Shown here: piece by piece, positions 1 through 8,742 of the stretch
Layout of the letters: the number at the start of each line of letters is the position of its first letter
Position numbering within the stretch: the first letter of the stretch is position 1
Origin: Acidobacteriota bacterium
GTDB taxonomy: Bacteria; Acidobacteriota; Terriglobia; Terriglobales; Acidobacteriaceae
Direction of reading: 5' to 3'
Assembly: GCA_013285705.1 (NCBI GenBank)
Contig: JABDHA010000016.1
Location: forward strand, 1 to 55,526
DNA length: 55,526 nt
Position numbers and translations under genes: made by a program
The notes under the pieces: generated by a model
The model's input: only the letters and a program-made list of their open reading frames with translations
Database searches by the model: none
What the model was told of the DNA's origin: nothing

Positions 1-427
1 TTCCCGGTTCAAGGTCGAGATCGACACGGGTAGCTGTGTTTACGATGACATCTACGCTCGCGCGGGTCTCTTTCTTAAAGCCGGGCGCTTCCGCCGTCAC
101 CGCATAGGCTCCGGGAGACAAATTAGGAAATGTATAGTTACCGCTCTCGTTCGTTCTGACGTCGTGGATGATTCCTGTTGCAATCTCCTGAATCATGACT
201 TGGGCGTTTGCAACACTTGCTCCTGTTTTGTCATTTACGCTGCCCAGAAGCGTAGCGGAAACCGCCTGTGCATCGGCCCTGCTCCATGGCGCAAAAAGCA
301 GGGATGCCAATAGCAGGCAGCTTAGAAACGATGTGAAAAGCGCGGTCTTCGCCCAGGATAGTGAGATCTTCGTAGTGCGATGTGTGGTCACGCGAACCAG
401 TCGCGGAGCCTTGTGTTGATAGAGCAT
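1..427 (-). CDS. TonB-dependent receptor, N-terminal part (cut by window edge)
   Basis: Only the first ~142 residues are in the window; the gene runs off the left edge. The start ATG at 427-425 is preceded by a GGAGG ribosome site. The protein opens with a basic stretch and a hydrophobic signal segment (about residues 20-52), then a carboxypeptidase-regulatory-like beta-sandwich (GSVNDKTGASVANAQVMI ... ESGNYTFPNLSPGAYAVTAEAPGF). This arrangement is typical of the very large acidobacterial/Bacteroidetes-type outer-membrane TonB-dependent receptors that import oligosaccharides. The plug and barrel lie outside the window, so receptor identity is inferred from the N-terminal domain and from the adjacent uronate catabolic genes, whose oligosaccharide it may import. 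Confidence 0.75.
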   Translation of the reverse strand, partial: MLYQHKAPRLVRVTTHRTTKISLSWAKTALFTSFLSCLLLASLLFAPWSRADAQAVSATLLGSVNDKTGASVANAQVMIQEIATGIIHDVRTNESGNYTFPNLSPGAYAVTAEAPGFKKETRASVDVIVNTATRVDLDLEPG

Positions 428-474
428 CCCGTCCTCCAAGTAATGTCAAATTCACTGCTTTTGTCTCATCGGTG

Positions 475-494
475 AACAAACATGTGTGTTTGTT
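475..494. promoter_or_regulatory. Perfect inverted repeat, candidate operator
   Basis: AACAAACA (475-482), spacer TGTG, TGTTTGTT (487-494): perfect 8-bp arms. It lies 48 bp upstream of the receptor start and ~200 bp from the divergent FadR-type regulator, so an operator of that regulator is plausible. No binding data; inference from position and symmetry. Confidence 0.45.
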
Positions 495-692
495 TGGACC
501 TACAACAAAAGTCATTTTTTTAGCAGCCAGAAAATATTCTCCCTGCATAAGGCTTGTCAAGCTGTAAGGCAGATTTTGCCCAAGAAATCCCCCTCGATAC
601 ATTTTTGAAACAAAAAGGGGGCGTAACCTGTCTGACAACCAGAGCATTCCCGGCACTCTATTCATGCATTTCGGGTCCGGTGGAGAACAGAA

Positions 693-1451
693 TTGGGTCA
701 GCAGGACAAGCAAGGATCGAAGACAAACGGTATGACACTCGATCCGATCATCAGTAAGCGCCTGTATCAGCAAGTTGCGGAGCGTGTACGCCGCCAGATA
801 GAAACAGGGATACTCACCGCCGGAGATAGGCTGCCTGCAGAAAAAGATCTGGCACAACAGCTAGGCGTCAGCCGTCCTACGGTCCGTGAAGCTCTGATAG
901 CGCTTGAAATTGCGGGCTTCGTGGAAATTCGCACTGGCTCAGGAACCTATATCTGCCGGCGTGGCAAGCTCCTGCAGCCCATGCTTGATGCTGGACCGGG
1001 GCCATTCGAACTGCTGCACGCACGGTTGTTGATTGAGGGCGAAGTCGCCTCTGAAGCGGCCATGCGAGCAACCCCTGAAGATCTCGCGGCGGTAGAAGCC
1101 ACCATTGATGAAATGGAGCAAATGGTCCTGGCGGGAGACCACAGCCGCGCCGCTGATCAGCGGTTCCATGTGCTGATCGCAAATGTTTCTGGCAACAGTG
1201 TCCTTGCCGAGCTGGTTTCGAGTCTATGGCAAGGCATGTTTTCGCCCATGTTTTATAAGATGAGCGAACTGACCGGCCTCATCACCAATCAGGAATGGGC
1301 GCTGGCCGAACACAAGGCAATCTTTGCAGCATTGGCAACACACGATCCGGTAGGCGCTCGCGCCGCGATGCGCCGTCACCTCAAGAGCGTTGAAGCTGCG
1401 CTGGCGAAGAGTAAGGTAGCGGGCATCTCAGGTAGCCATCGAGAGATGTAA
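693..1451 (+). CDS. FadR-subfamily GntR transcriptional regulator
   Basis: 252 residues. An N-terminal winged helix (about 20-85: LYQQVAERVRRQIETG ... LGVSRPTVREALIALE ... GSGTYI) is followed by an all-helical FCD ligand-binding domain (about 100-235). FadR-type regulators with FCD domains commonly sense sugar acids such as hexuronates, which fits its place between the receptor and uronate genes. The TTG start at 693 has GGAG seven bases upstream; an ATG at 732 (residue 14) is the alternative. Divergently arranged from the receptor, with a perfect palindrome between them. Effector and targets are inferred. Confidence 0.85.
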   Translation: MGQQDKQGSKTNGMTLDPIISKRLYQQVAERVRRQIETGILTAGDRLPAEKDLAQQLGVSRPTVREALIALEIAGFVEIRTGSGTYICRRGKLLQPMLDAGPGPFELLHARLLIEGEVASEAAMRATPEDLAAVEATIDEMEQMVLAGDHSRAADQRFHVLIANVSGNSVLAELVSSLWQGMFSPMFYKMSELTGLITNQEWALAEHKAIFAALATHDPVGARAAMRRHLKSVEAALAKSKVAGISGSHREM

Positions 1452-1617
1452 CAAGGTCCCTGCATTCCCATCGTCTCTTTCAGTGTAGTTTGCTTCGGGT
1501 AAGTCTCCGCTAGCGAGACAAAGCAGTCCAGGTTTGCAGACACGCATCCTCCGCTTTTGATACACCTTTGTTGTAGCCGCAAAAACCCCCGCAAAACAAG
1601 CAGTGCTGGAACCATCC

Positions 1618-3591
1618 ATGTTTATGTTCTTACGATCTAAAGATATTTCGCCTACGCAGAACCGGCGCTCACGATGGATATTCGCATGTCTGTCGCTATT
1701 ACTGATTGGAACATCACTCCAACAGGCACGCGGCGACGAGTTGCCATGGTCACAGCGCATGGCAGATTCGACAATCAAACGCTGGCCACAGGGCAAATAT
1801 CTTTCAGAAGACAAGCCATGGGTCTGGAACTATGAACTAGGAGTCCTGCTTCAGGGCATGGATGACGTTTGGTACCACACTGCGGACGGAGCCTACTACA
1901 CCTACATCAAAGAATCGATTGATCCGTTCATCAACAAGGACGGCTCGATCTCAACCTATAAGCCGGAGAACAACGCGCTGGACGACTTAGTTCTCGGGCG
2001 TGAACTTCTTCTTCTCTATGGAGTCACTCAGGACGCGAAATACTACAAGGCCGCGACTCTGCTACGTCAGCAGTTGACATCGCATCCCCGCACCGCTGAC
2101 GGCGGCTTCTGGCACAAGCAGCGTTATCCGCAACAGATGTGGCTGGACGGTCTCTACATGGCCGAGCCCTTTTACGCGCAATATGCCGCTACTTTCAATG
2201 AGCCCCAGGACTTTGAAGATATTACAAAGCAGTTTGTGTTGATGGAGCAGCATTCACGCGATCCGAAGACCGGTCTGCTCTACCACGGATGGGACGAAAC
2301 AAAGCAGCAGCGCTGGGCGAACAAGACAACCGGTATCTCGCCGAACTTCTGGGCGCGTGGCATGGGCTGGTATATGATGGCCCTGGTCGATACCCTTCCC
2401 TACTACAGTGAAAATGATCCGGGTCGCGCGAAGTTACTGGGCATTTTGCAGCGACTGGCCACCGGGGTTGCGAAATATCAGGACAAAGAGAGCGGTCTCT
2501 GGTACGAAGTAGTGGACAAACCCGGCGCAAAGGACAACTACGTTGAATCGTCCGCAGCCTGCATGTTCACCTATGCTCTCGCGAAAGGCGTTCGGCTCGG
2601 TTATTTGCCGGAGACTTATTCAACGAATGCATCCCGTGCCTATCAGGGCATTTTGAAGCAGTTCATAAAAACCGACGCCGATCGGGCGGTCACGCTGACT
2701 GGCACAGTGAGAGCGATTGGCCTTGGCACTGACGCCGTTCACGACGGAAGCTATTCCTACTATGTAAGTCAGGACGTGATCAGCAATGACCCCAAGGGCG
2801 TCGGCGCATTCCTGATGGCCAGCACAGAAATGGAAGCGGCGCAGACTGCAACCCTTGGTCGCGGCAAAACCATATTGCTGGACGCCTGGTTTAATAGCCA
2901 GACGCGCAAAGACGCCTCCGGCCAGATGGCTTCTTATCACTACAAATGGGATGACTTCAGCAACAGCGGATACTCCCTGTTTGGCCATCTGCTGCGCGAG
3001 TATGGTCTGAAGACCGACACACTCTACAAAGCGCCCACGGTTCAGGATCTGGACAAGGCGCAAATTTATCTCATCGTCTCTCCTGACAATCTCGATTGGA
3101 ATAAAAATCCTCACTACATGACCGCTGACGACGCCACTCCGATTGCAGATTGGGTGAAAAAGGGTGGCACGCTAGTGATCATGGAAAACGATCCGACCCA
3201 TGCGGACATCGAGCACCTCGACATCCTGGCGGAACATTTCGGGATGCACTTCAACAACGTGGCTCGCAATACGGTAGACGGCAACAAATTTGAAATGGGC
3301 AGGATCGATGTCAGCGGTGGCGGTCCCATCTTTCAGGCGCCGCATGTTCTTTTCATGAAGGAAATCTGCACGATCACGCTCAAGCAGCCTGCCAAAGCCA
3401 TATGGATCGATAAGGGAGATGTCCTTCTGGCCGAAGCCAACTATGGCAAAGGGAAAGTCATCGGATTTGTCGATCCGTGGCTTTACAACGAATACACAGA
3501 TGGTAGAAGGCCGCTGCCGCCGTACAACAATTTTGGAGGCGGTAAAGAATATGTCCGCTGGTTGCTGGAACAGCTTCCAAAGAAACACTGA
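1618..3591 (+). CDS. GH105-type unsaturated rhamnogalacturonyl/uronyl hydrolase, secreted
   Basis: About 657 residues. After a basic N-terminus comes a hydrophobic signal segment ending near QQARG, then an (alpha/alpha)6 barrel of the YteR/GH88-GH105 type (about 45-375). The motif QMWLDGLYMAEPF carries the Asp expected to be catalytic (Asp177), and YHGWDE and WARGMGWYMMALVD are also family-typical. These enzymes hydrate the 4,5-double bond left by polysaccharide lyases and release a 5-keto-4-deoxyuronate. The last ~230 residues form an extra domain resembling the GATase-like/DUF4350 fold (WNKNPHYMTADDATPIADWV); its role is unclear. ATG 1618 is chosen over GTG 1603 because GGA lies seven bases before it. 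Next gene kduI follows after 39 bases. Confidence 0.88.
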   Translation: MFMFLRSKDISPTQNRRSRWIFACLSLLLIGTSLQQARGDELPWSQRMADSTIKRWPQGKYLSEDKPWVWNYELGVLLQGMDDVWYHTADGAYYTYIKESIDPFINKDGSISTYKPENNALDDLVLGRELLLLYGVTQDAKYYKAATLLRQQLTSHPRTADGGFWHKQRYPQQMWLDGLYMAEPFYAQYAATFNEPQDFEDITKQFVLMEQHSRDPKTGLLYHGWDETKQQRWANKTTGISPNFWARGMGWYMMALVDTLPYYSENDPGRAKLLGILQRLATGVAKYQDKESGLWYEVVDKPGAKDNYVESSAACMFTYALAKGVRLGYLPETYSTNASRAYQGILKQFIKTDADRAVTLTGTVRAIGLGTDAVHDGSYSYYVSQDVISNDPKGVGAFLMASTEMEAAQTATLGRGKTILLDAWFNSQTRKDASGQMASYHYKWDDFSNSGYSLFGHLLREYGLKTDTLYKAPTVQDLDKAQIYLIVSPDNLDWNKNPHYMTADDATPIADWVKKGGTLVIMENDPTHADIEHLDILAEHFGMHFNNVARNTVDGNKFEMGRIDVSGGGPIFQAPHVLFMKEICTITLKQPAKAIWIDKGDVLLAEANYGKGKVIGFVDPWLYNEYTDGRRPLPPYNNFGGGKEYVRWLLEQLPKKH

Positions 3592-3630
3592 TGCGCCGTT
3601 GAACGAACTTTGAAAGAGTCAGGAACCTTT

Positions 3631-4461
3631 ATGAAAACGCACATCCTCGCTGATCCAGTCCGATATCTGCGCATGACAACGTCAGAGTTGCGGGAGTCTT
3701 TTTTGATCGGCTCTCTCCATCAACCCGGTTCCATTCAACTTGCGTATGTGGATCTTGATCGCGCCGTCGTCGGTATCGCCGCACCCGGATCAAGTCCATT
3801 GAAGCTGCAAACGGATGATGCACTGAAGGCCAGTTACTTTACCGAGCGCCGCGAGCTCGGAGTATTGAACATTGGCGGCAGCGGCAGCGTTACGGTGGAA
3901 GGAAAAAGCTACGCGCTTGATAACCTGGACTGTCTCTACATTGGTCGCGGAAATCCCGACATCTCTTTCGCATCAAATGATGCAGCGACGCCTGCGGTCT
4001 TCTATCTTCTAAGCTATCCCGCGCATGGGAATCATCCAACCACTCTCGTCCGCAAAGCAGATGCGAACCCCACAGAGTTGGGCTCGGCCGAGACATGCAA
4101 CAAGCGAACAGTTTGCAAGTATGTCTTTCTCGACGGCGCCAAAAGCTGCCAGCTGGTGATGGGCGTCACTCATCTGCACCCCGGAAGCGCGTGGAACACG
4201 ATGCCGCCACACACGCATATGAGGCGTTCGGAAATCTATATGTACTTCAACCTCGCCCCGGAGGCCCGCGTCTTTCACCTGATGGGGCCCGGTGAGGAAA
4301 CACGGCATATTGTGATGAAGAATCATGAAGTAGTAGTCTCGCCTGGGTGGTCCATTCATGCTGGCGTCGGAACCGGCGCATACAGCTTCTGCTGGGGTAT
4401 GGGTGGAGAAAACCAGGACTATGCTGATATGGACCCTGTTACGATCAACAGTTTGCAGTGA
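3631..4461 (+). CDS. kduI: 5-keto-4-deoxyuronate isomerase (4-deoxy-L-threo-5-hexosulose-uronate ketol-isomerase)
   Basis: 276 residues, matching the ~278 of the enterobacterial enzyme. KduI converts 5-keto-4-deoxyuronate (DKI) to 2,5-diketo-3-deoxygluconate. The zinc ligands of this cupin-fold family are all present: His194 and His196 in PPHTHMRRSEIYMYF, Glu201, and His243 in SPGWSIHAG. ATG 3631 is preceded by AGGA at 3621; an upstream in-frame TTG at 3610 has no support. It sits 12 bases before a secreted cupin gene and downstream of the GH105 gene, so the three probably form one transcript. The product feeds KduD, encoded on the opposite strand. Confidence 0.95.
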   Translation: MKTHILADPVRYLRMTTSELRESFLIGSLHQPGSIQLAYVDLDRAVVGIAAPGSSPLKLQTDDALKASYFTERRELGVLNIGGSGSVTVEGKSYALDNLDCLYIGRGNPDISFASNDAATPAVFYLLSYPAHGNHPTTLVRKADANPTELGSAETCNKRTVCKYVFLDGAKSCQLVMGVTHLHPGSAWNTMPPHTHMRRSEIYMYFNLAPEARVFHLMGPGEETRHIVMKNHEVVVSPGWSIHAGVGTGAYSFCWGMGGENQDYADMDPVTINSLQ

Positions 4462-4473
4462 AGTGGAGATACG

Positions 4474-4947
4474 ATGAAAAAACAGCTCTTAGCAATATGT
4501 GCGCTGCCGTTGTTGGCGATTGCTGCCCATGCACAAAATGATGCCAAAAAGGCTGAGTATTTTTCAGCCCAGGATATTCAAAAACAACTCGCCGATCTTG
4601 CGCCGCAGGCTAAGTCGTCAGGAAGCAGCGGTTCAACCTTAGGTGATTACACCAGCCATCAACTCAAGCTGTCGGTGCGCACATCAAGCGGCGGCGCGGA
4701 AGTTCACGCTCACTATGATGACGTGTTTGTCGTCACACAGGGTCAGGCGACGTTGATCACAGGCGGCACGGTCGTCGATCCCAAGACTGGCGCAGATGGA
4801 GAGACTAAGGGCCCCAGCATTCATGATGGAAATACGCAGGTAATTTCCGCGGGTGATGTTGTGCATATCCCTGCTGGCACACCGCATCAGTTGAAAATCG
4901 CGCCAGGCACGCTGTTCAGCACCATCGTCGTAAAAGTAAAAGAATAG
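4474..4947 (+). CDS. Secreted small cupin protein
   Basis: 157 residues with a clear signal peptide (KKQLLAICALPLLAIAAHAQ). The remainder is one cupin barrel: HAHYDDVFVVTQGQATLITGG is motif 1 and AGDVVHIPAGTPHQL is motif 2, giving His residues for metal binding. GGAG precedes the ATG. It follows kduI by 12 bases and is probably co-transcribed. A periplasmic role in handling uronate or sugar intermediates is possible but not shown; the family is too broad to name a reaction. Confidence 0.8.
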   Translation: MKKQLLAICALPLLAIAAHAQNDAKKAEYFSAQDIQKQLADLAPQAKSSGSSGSTLGDYTSHQLKLSVRTSSGGAEVHAHYDDVFVVTQGQATLITGGTVVDPKTGADGETKGPSIHDGNTQVISAGDVVHIPAGTPHQLKIAPGTLFSTIVVKVKE

Positions 4948-4964
4948 ATTGCGCTAGGATAATC

Positions 4965-5003
4965 ATTCGGGCGGGAACGGTATCAGCGCCTGCCCGAATT
5001 TGT
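4965..5003. terminator. Bidirectional hairpin between convergent genes
   Basis: ATTCGGGC (4965-4972) pairs with GCCCGAAT (4992-4999), followed on the plus strand by TTGTTT. It lies between the secreted cupin gene and the convergent GH29 gene. Confidence 0.6.
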
Positions 5004-5007
5004 TTCG

Positions 5008-6360
5008 CTACACTCCATCTCTCGGCTTGTTCTTCCGCACAAAGTCTGTATCCTGCGTCGGCTCGGCATCGCATTCAATCGCAATGGTAGTCACCGGATA
5101 ATCCGGCGCTTTACCCGGCAGATCGATAAACTTCGTCTGGAACTCATCCTGCGTAAATTTAACTTCCGCACCTGTCTTTAACAGGCGGGCAGACTTCACT
5201 TTCACCTTTAACCCACTGATTGCGACATATTCACCAGGCCAGAAGTGAACGTGCATGTAAAGAGTATTTCCTGTACGCGTGAAGCTAGCATAGTTGGATC
5301 GCCGTACCTGGCATAGATCGGACTTGTAGATGGTGTCCCCATTGACCTCCATCCAGCGGCCCACTTCACTCAAAATTCGCACTGACTCTTCCGGGATAGA
5401 ACCATCCGGCTTGGGCCCGATGTTCAGCAGGTAGTTGCCGCCGTCGCGCACGCATTGAATCAGATTACGGATAACAGTCCGGGAAGACTTCCAGTCATCA
5501 TCTGCTCTTTGATAACCCCAGCTATCATTCAACGTCATGCACGATTCCCAAGCCCGGCCATTTGTTTCCGCAACGATCTTCTGCTCCGGAGTGGAGAAGT
5601 CTCCCTGCAGCTTGTTGCGGTTGTTCACAATGATCTCAGGCTGAAGCTGAAAGACCATCTGGTTCATCTTCTCTGATTCCCAGCCCTCCGCATCGAGCGG
5701 CCACGCAACGTCATACCAGAGCACATCGATCTTTCCATAGTTAGTCAATATGTCCCGGATCAGGCCGTGCGTGTAGTCCACAAACCGGCGGCGTGCGGCC
5801 TCATCGGTTGCGCAGCGTGCGCCATCAGGATGATGCCAATCCATGAGCGAATAGTAAAAGCCCACATGAAGACCTTCAGCACGGGCGGCGTCAACATACT
5901 CGCGCACAACGTCGCGGCCAGGCCCCTGCTTGGGTGCGCAATAGTTCGTCAGCTTGGTGTCGAAGTGGCAAAAACCCTCATGATGCTTGGTCGTGAGCAC
6001 CATATACTTCATGCCCGCCTGCTTCGCCAATTTCGCCCACGTGCGGGGACAGTTCAACGCCGGTTTGAAGTTGACTGCATGCTGCGTGTAAGGACCGATG
6101 GGCCACGCTTCGTCTTCCATCACCCACTCATGGCGTTCGATGGTGCTATAAACGCCAAAGTGGACGAACATGCCGAATTTAGCGGCATGCCACCACTGCA
6201 TGCGTTGTGCGCGAGTCGCTTCCTGGGTCTTATCCGTAGCCTCTGTTGAGGCTGCTTCCTGAGCAATGGCCTGATGGACCATTGCGCCCTGGATGCCCAG
6301 CGCTGCGAGCGATGCACCCGTACCTTTGAGCACGTCGCGCCGTGAGATCGAACGATTCAT
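5008..6360 (-). CDS. GH29 alpha-L-fucosidase, Tat-exported
   Basis: 450 residues. The N-terminus SISRRDVLKGTGASLAALG is a twin-arginine signal. The GH29 barrel follows with WWHAAKFGMFVHFG, YMVLTTKHHEGF, HVGFYYSLMDWHHPDG and the nucleophile motif IDVLWYD (Asp217). Such enzymes remove terminal alpha-L-fucose, acting here probably in the periplasm. The gene is last of a minus-strand run kduD-kdgF-PL5-iclR-GH29, 35 bases after the iclR stop, so it is likely co-transcribed with uronate genes. A second, unrelated fucosidase-type enzyme (GH95) lies ~8 kb to the right. Confidence 0.9.
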   Translation of the reverse strand: MNRSISRRDVLKGTGASLAALGIQGAMVHQAIAQEAASTEATDKTQEATRAQRMQWWHAAKFGMFVHFGVYSTIERHEWVMEDEAWPIGPYTQHAVNFKPALNCPRTWAKLAKQAGMKYMVLTTKHHEGFCHFDTKLTNYCAPKQGPGRDVVREYVDAARAEGLHVGFYYSLMDWHHPDGARCATDEAARRRFVDYTHGLIRDILTNYGKIDVLWYDVAWPLDAEGWESEKMNQMVFQLQPEIIVNNRNKLQGDFSTPEQKIVAETNGRAWESCMTLNDSWGYQRADDDWKSSRTVIRNLIQCVRDGGNYLLNIGPKPDGSIPEESVRILSEVGRWMEVNGDTIYKSDLCQVRRSNYASFTRTGNTLYMHVHFWPGEYVAISGLKVKVKSARLLKTGAEVKFTQDEFQTKFIDLPGKAPDYPVTTIAIECDAEPTQDTDFVRKNKPRDGV

Positions 6361-6395
6361 TCCTTCCCCTCCGCTCCTCGATCGTCGTATGTCAA

Positions 6396-7253
6396 CTAAT
6401 TGCTGTAGTGATGAAACAATGGCGAACCGTACCTTGACCGCCTTTTGTCATGAATGCCCAGGGTTCGGGAAATTTCATTGCAGCAGCGGATCAGGCGCTC
6501 CGCGATACCAGGCACGCTCTGCACCGTGATGCGCGAAGCCGGCCCGGAGACGCTGACTGCCGCGATCGGATGGCGATTCTCATCGAAAATCGGCGCGCCC
6601 ACGCAGCGAACACCCACTTCGATCTCTTCATCATCGATGGCAAAGCCGCGTTTTTTTACCCGCTCCAGTGATTTCAATAAGGCCTCGCGCGAGCAGAGCG
6701 TCTTTGTGGTATAGCGCGTGTATTTAATTTTGCTGAGAATCTCTTCCCGCATATCCGCTGGCAAAAACGCGAGCATCGCCTTCCCCATCGATGTGCAATA
6801 AACAGGATTCGAGGTCCCCGACTTCGATGTCATGCAGACTCTGCGATTGGGCTCGACCTTGTCGAGATAGACTACCTTCGTTTTCTGTAGAACGCTCAGG
6901 TGTACCGTTTCGCCTACTTCCATCGCGAGGCGGCGAAAGAACGGCTGTACACGCTCGCGCAAATCAATCTGCTCAACAGCTCTGTTGCCCAGTTCATACA
7001 GCTTGAGTCCCAGGCGAAAGCGCCCTTCGGGCGTGCGTTCGATCATCGAGGTACGCTCGAGTACGATCAGCGATCTGTGCGCCGTGCTTTTGTGCAGGCC
7101 CATCCGAGTGCAGATCTCCGCCAGGCTGAGCGGAACATCGCTCTCGCTCAACATATCCAACAGCGCAACAACGCGATCAATGCTTTGCAATTGATACGGA
7201 TCGGCGTGCTTGCTAGCTTCCATTTCGGATTGTGGCATCAGGACTGTGCTCAT
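6396..7253 (-). CDS. IclR-family transcriptional regulator
   Basis: 285 residues from ATG 7253, which has a perfect GGAGG at 7262-7266; an in-frame ATG at 7277 lacks one. The N-terminal winged helix is LQSIDRVVALLDMLSESDVPLSLAEI with MGLHKSTAHRSLIVLE as recognition part. The C-terminal IclR effector domain contains GRFRLGLKLYELG and GKAMLAFLP. IclR regulators such as KdgR often control pectin and KDG catabolism, and this one sits inside the uronate operon between the alginate lyase and GH29 genes. It resembles KdgR in role by context only; its operators may be the GTACCG-type palindromes before kduD and kdgK. Confidence 0.88.
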   Translation of the reverse strand: MSTVLMPQSEMEASKHADPYQLQSIDRVVALLDMLSESDVPLSLAEICTRMGLHKSTAHRSLIVLERTSMIERTPEGRFRLGLKLYELGNRAVEQIDLRERVQPFFRRLAMEVGETVHLSVLQKTKVVYLDKVEPNRRVCMTSKSGTSNPVYCTSMGKAMLAFLPADMREEILSKIKYTRYTTKTLCSREALLKSLERVKKRGFAIDDEEIEVGVRCVGAPIFDENRHPIAAVSVSGPASRITVQSVPGIAERLIRCCNEISRTLGIHDKRRSRYGSPLFHHYSN

Positions 7254-7294
7254 TACGTTTTCCTCCAGACCTTTCATTTCGGCCCTGTGAGAAG

Positions 7295-8377
7295 TTATCC
7301 GGGCGGCAGGCCGCCCAGATACATGTAGCTCATAGACGTTGCCTGAGCTAAAAGCTTTGCGAGTTGCGGATTGGGAAATCGCGCGATGTACACCTTGCCC
7401 CAGCTGATTTGTTCAGCGGCAGGCGGCCCGTTCGGCGTATCCTGTGCGATGCCAGCAGCCTTCACAAAAAAGCTGGTATCTTCGAGCCCCTGAATACAAA
7501 GGGTCGCCAGCTTCTGAATGGCGTAGTCACGTTCGGCATACGCATGCAATCCATTGTCTTCGCCGAATTCGGCCAGATACACAAGCGGAGCCAAAGCATA
7601 GAGGTGGTAATGAAGCGCTCGCTGACCGCGACGCATCTCCTGCGGAAGCGAGCCATCCGGCTGTATCTCCGCTATGCCGATGTGATACGTCTCCATGCCC
7701 CAGTCAAATAACTTGCGATCGTTGGCCGCAATTCCTGCCGCCGCGACCTCTACTCCGGCCCAATACAAGTGATTGTTCTGCGAGTCGCCCGTGGAACTCT
7801 TGCGCCGTGTATCGAAATAATCCTGGCTTTGAGAGATGACTTGCGTCATCCAGTGAAGAATCGTCTCTTGCTGGGCGGCGCTTATCGCTCCGCTATCACG
7901 CACCTTCAGATACGCAATAGCGATTGCCCCAATCGTCCAGCCCTGCACGTAATACGCCTGGCTCGACGACATCTTGCCCGTAAATACTCCGTCCTTGGCC
8001 GCGGCCTCCATATGCTGGATGGCGCAATCCAGGGCCGCACTGCTTCCCGTTGTGCGATAGGCATCGGCGGCGTCCACAATCCGGTTGCCAAGCTCCTTAT
8101 AAGGCCCCGCACTCGCCGTATATGCCTTCCACTTTTCCGGATCGATCACGGAAGCTTTGCTATCCGAGTAGAAGCCGCTCGTTGTCAGGTCAGGAGAAAG
8201 ATGAACGACAGCCGGACACGTATAAGCTGCATTGGTAGCTTTCACCGGGTGGCCGTCCCAGGGCGACCGCAATTTACTTTCAGCCTGCGCTGAAAGCATC
8301 GAGAGGAGACAAAACCCTGCAAGCACCCACTTGATTTGCCCAGTGACCCGAGTACGCGACGCTTCGCTCTTCATCAA
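7295..8377 (-). CDS. PL5-type alginate lyase (AlgL-like), secreted
   Basis: 360 residues with a signal segment (WVLAGFCLLSMLSAQA). It shows the AlgL signature NNHLYWAG (Asn201-Asn202-His203) and GQRALHYHLYALAPL with Tyr257; the His and Tyr fall almost exactly where Pseudomonas AlgL has His202 and Tyr256. PL5 enzymes beta-eliminate mannuronate-rich alginate and leave unsaturated uronates. The ATG overlaps the kdgF stop region by four bases (ATGA type), implying translational coupling. The pairing suggests that its product is passed to KdgF and the Kdu/Kdg route. Actual substrate (alginate or another polyuronate) is inferred. Confidence 0.87.
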   Translation of the reverse strand: MMKSEASRTRVTGQIKWVLAGFCLLSMLSAQAESKLRSPWDGHPVKATNAAYTCPAVVHLSPDLTTSGFYSDSKASVIDPEKWKAYTASAGPYKELGNRIVDAADAYRTTGSSAALDCAIQHMEAAAKDGVFTGKMSSSQAYYVQGWTIGAIAIAYLKVRDSGAISAAQQETILHWMTQVISQSQDYFDTRRKSSTGDSQNNHLYWAGVEVAAAGIAANDRKLFDWGMETYHIGIAEIQPDGSLPQEMRRGQRALHYHLYALAPLVYLAEFGEDNGLHAYAERDYAIQKLATLCIQGLEDTSFFVKAAGIAQDTPNGPPAAEQISWGKVYIARFPNPQLAKLLAQATSMSYMYLGGLPPG

Positions 8378-8733
8378 CCAACTACTCCCTGATTTCCTGC
8401 CGGCACATAGTCTTCGCGGTATGGATGGAAAACATCCAACACTTCCGACTCTTCCAGCGCAGAGGCTTGATGCTCCACTCCTCCTGGAACGACAAAACTA
8501 TCCCCCGCCGCAACCTCAAACGAAGAAGATCCACCCGTAAAGCGAAGACGGCCCTGGATGATATAAACCAACTGGTCGTGTGGGTGCTGATGTCTCGTGC
8601 CTTGCCAACCCTTCTTCATCTGGTGTCTTATGAGCATCAGATTTTCATGGAACGCGAGAACTTGCCTCTGCAGTCCAGGCTCCGGTAAGGTGCTCTCTGC
8701 ATCGCTCAGTCGAGATACTTTGATTTCGCTCAT
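8374..8733 (-). CDS. kdgF: KdgF-like cupin, unsaturated uronate linearising protein
   Basis: 119 residues forming one small cupin. The metal-site motif RHQHPHDQLVYIIQG (His48, His50, Gln54), AGDSFVVPGGVEH (His88) and the C-terminal YREDY closely resemble KdgF, which converts unsaturated galacturonate or mannuronate/guluronate monomers to their open 5-keto form. It starts nine bases after kduD and overlaps the alginate lyase start, so it is in the middle of one operon. No signal peptide, consistent with a cytoplasmic step after uptake. Assignment rests on motif likeness plus the pathway context. Confidence 0.88.
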   Translation of the reverse strand: MSEIKVSRLSDAESTLPEPGLQRQVLAFHENLMLIRHQMKKGWQGTRHQHPHDQLVYIIQGRLRFTGGSSSFEVAAGDSFVVPGGVEHQASALEESEVLDVFHPYREDYVPAGNQGVVG

Positions 8734-8742
8734 ACCTAATCC

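Noticed and set aside
231..857. Long minus-strand open frame over the receptor and regulator starts
   Set aside because: Another frame of the true receptor gene and antisense to the FadR-type gene; no domain.
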